NCBI GenBank assembly: GCA_963778225.1
Contig: CAVZTR010000013.1
Coordinates: 124,001-188,000, forward strand
DNA length: 64,000 nucleotides
Origin: JAGVSR01 sp963778225
GTDB lineage: Bacteria > Pseudomonadota > Alphaproteobacteria > Rhizobiales > Hyphomicrobiaceae
Direction: 5' to 3'
Within the stretch, counting starts at the first letter, position 1; each line of letters begins with the position of its first letter. The notes below the pieces were generated by a model. That model did not search any database. It saw only the letters and a program-made list of their open reading frames with translations, and was not told the DNA's origin. The position numbers were made by a program, and so were the translations under genes. Shown here piece by piece: positions 62,718 to 64,000 of this stretch.

Positions 62718-63989
62718 TCAGCGAATTTGGTTGATGAGTTCGGCCCCGCGCGTCACCACGCGGTCGCCCGAATTGAGGCCCGCCGTGATGAGCACGCGCG
62801 CCCCGTCGAGCGGCCGTGATGTCACCAACACCGGCTTGAACTGCTGCGGGCTCGTCTTCACCCAAACCTGCGGCAGACCATTCACCCCGCGCACCACCGC
62901 ATCCTCGGCGAGAATGATGCCCGTATCGTTCGCCGATCGCTGCGCGACCACCGTAACCGAAGCGCCGGCCGCCAGCCCCGTGTGCGGTTCCGTCAGCCGG
63001 AACAAGAGCGACTGCGACTGCTGCCGCAGCGTCGGCGATCGTCCGATGTACGCGAGCGACAGCGTATGCCCGTCCGCGTCGTACGCGACGCCGCCTGCGA
63101 TATCATCGTCGCCGTGGATGTCCGCGCCCGCGGCCTCCACCCAGAGCCGATCGGGATCGAGGATCTCGAACAGCGTGTCGCGCCCGCTCACCACCTGGCC
63201 TGCCCGCACGTTGGCCACCGAGATCACACCACTGACCGGCGCTTTGAGTTCGAATTTTTCGATATCCTTCTCCTCGAGAACGCGGCGCTGCTCGCGCAGA
63301 GCCTCGAGTTCGGCTCGCGTATCTTCGATGTCGCTTTGCGCCACCACAGTCGAGATGCGCGAAAGACGCGACAGCTTCTGCTCGGCAACCTTCAGCTTGC
63401 CTGCCACTTCGGCCCGCAACTGCTGCATCGTTCCCAGATCGGCAACGGGGATCGTCGGCGATAACCGTGCGAGAACCTGGCCCGCCTGCACTCGTTGACC
63501 CACATACGGCAGGCCGTGGTCGCCAAGCTCCACGAGGCCGTCCATGGGCGCCTGCACGCGGCCAAACGCCGATGGATCCGCAATAACAGTTCCAATGGCT
63601 TCGAATGTGCGCGGCGCCGTCTCCTCTCGCACCGGCTTCGTTCGCACTTCCAAAAGTCGCTGCGTCGCCTTGGGAACGAATACGCTCCCATCGGGCTGTC
63701 GCCGCGGAACGTTTCCCATGGCCATCGCGGCCGCCGGCGTTTCCTCCGCATGATCGTGTCCTTCATGCGCCTCTGCCGGAGGCGTTATCGCGAACACGAG
63801 CGCACCGGCCACAAACAGCAAGGCGGTTGTCCCGCGTGACGCAGGCCGCAAGATCAGCGCGACGACGAGTCCGGCAATTACTCCTCCGGCGATCAGCAGC
63901 CATGATACCGGCTGCGCCAGCAGTTCCATGAGAGAGTGCTGCTCGGCAGAGGCCGAAACGGGTTGCGAAACCTGCAACACACCATTCAA
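62718..63989 (-). CDS. czcB: CzcB-type RND efflux adaptor protein
   Basis: 423 residues if started at 63989, but the frame is open to the window edge, so the 5' end is uncertain; an ATG at 63929 is the first Met. Two hydrophobic segments (about 25-47 and 54-72) precede a His-rich HEGHDHAEE. The adaptor body has FGRVQAPMDGLVELGD, coiled coil (RAELEALREQRRVLEEKDIEKFELKAPVSGVIS) and a C-terminal GDRVVTRGAELINQ. Two membrane segments are unusual for CzcB. It lies 13 bp upstream of czcA. Confidence 0.88.
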   Translation of the reverse strand: MNGVLQVSQPVSASAEQHSLMELLAQPVSWLLIAGGVIAGLVVALILRPASRGTTALLFVAGALVFAITPPAEAHEGHDHAEETPAAAMAMGNVPRRQPDGSVFVPKATQRLLEVRTKPVREETAPRTFEAIGTVIADPSAFGRVQAPMDGLVELGDHGLPYVGQRVQAGQVLARLSPTIPVADLGTMQQLRAEVAGKLKVAEQKLSRLSRISTVVAQSDIEDTRAELEALREQRRVLEEKDIEKFELKAPVSGVISVANVRAGQVVSGRDTLFEILDPDRLWVEAAGADIHGDDDIAGGVAYDADGHTLSLAYIGRSPTLRQQSQSLLFRLTEPHTGLAAGASVTVVAQRSANDTGIILAEDAVVRGVNGLPQVWVKTSPQQFKPVLVTSRPLDGARVLITAGLNSGDRVVTRGAELINQIR

Positions 63990-64000
63990 AAGATCGGCCT

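Overview
The window is GC-rich, densely coded chromosomal DNA from an alphaproteobacterium, most likely a member of Hyphomicrobiales (Rhizobiales). The evidence is gene content and order: a run relA/spoT - pdxJ - acpS - lepB - rnc - era - recO with parC close by, hom next to glpX, a class I PHA synthase, a bacterial N-end-rule aminoacyl-tRNA transferase, Tad/Cpa pilus genes, and small conserved alphaproteobacterial proteins. The family placement is inference; there is no rRNA gene to fix it. I saw no insertion sequence, prophage or CRISPR array.

Layout. 1-3.9 kb: end of an RND adaptor gene and its HAE1-type pump. 4.0-5.7 kb: an acidic low-complexity protein, an 850-bp gene-poor stretch with a Cys-rich micro-ORF and a frameshifted small gene, then tRNA-Glu. 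5.7-15.5 kb: recJ; a class III aminotransferase with a glutamine-synthetase-like ligase; an NTF2-like protein; a class I amidotransferase; glpX, hom and an alanine-type aminotransferase. 15.8-19.9 kb: phaC, a small membrane protein, metY and a 68-aa conserved protein. 20.2-27.4 kb: a di-haem peroxidase-like gene (frameshifted) and a partial Tad pilus locus (tadD, cpaD, cpaC, tadG) with a CDF cation exporter. 27.5-33.0 kb: an acyl-CoA/ACP synthetase (frameshifted) with a BT1-type transporter, small membrane proteins, bpt and a small secreted protein. 33.2-43.6 kb: parC, a CAP-domain protein and the recO-era-rnc-lepB-acpS-pdxJ-rsh-rpoZ block. 44.1-48.0 kb: NYN nuclease, family 5 uracil-DNA glycosylase, DUF3775, a cysteine-less redoxin, smpB, dapA. 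48.2-51.4 kb: soluble lytic transglycosylase and an alpha/beta hydrolase. 51.5-55.4 kb: an envelope operon of a BON/OmpA protein, a 32-aa membrane peptide and a membrane-anchored protein with three helix-hairpin-helix-like repeats. 55.8-59.1 kb: a LuxR-type response regulator opposite a FIST sensor/hybrid kinase pair of NosP-NahK type. 59.2-64 kb: a Czc-type metal efflux operon with a His-rich periplasmic protein.

Two points stand out. First, five genes (a 5.2-kb small gene, the peroxidase, the acyl-CoA synthetase, recO and czcA) are each broken by one shift in the same direction, equivalent to one inserted base. That pattern fits systematic indel errors in the assembly better than five independent pseudogenes. 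Second, the best candidates for undescribed biology are the Cys-rich micro-ORF with its repeated leader element (5.0-5.4 kb), the triple-repeat envelope operon (51.5-55.4 kb) and the NosP-NahK-regulator module (55.8-59.1 kb).
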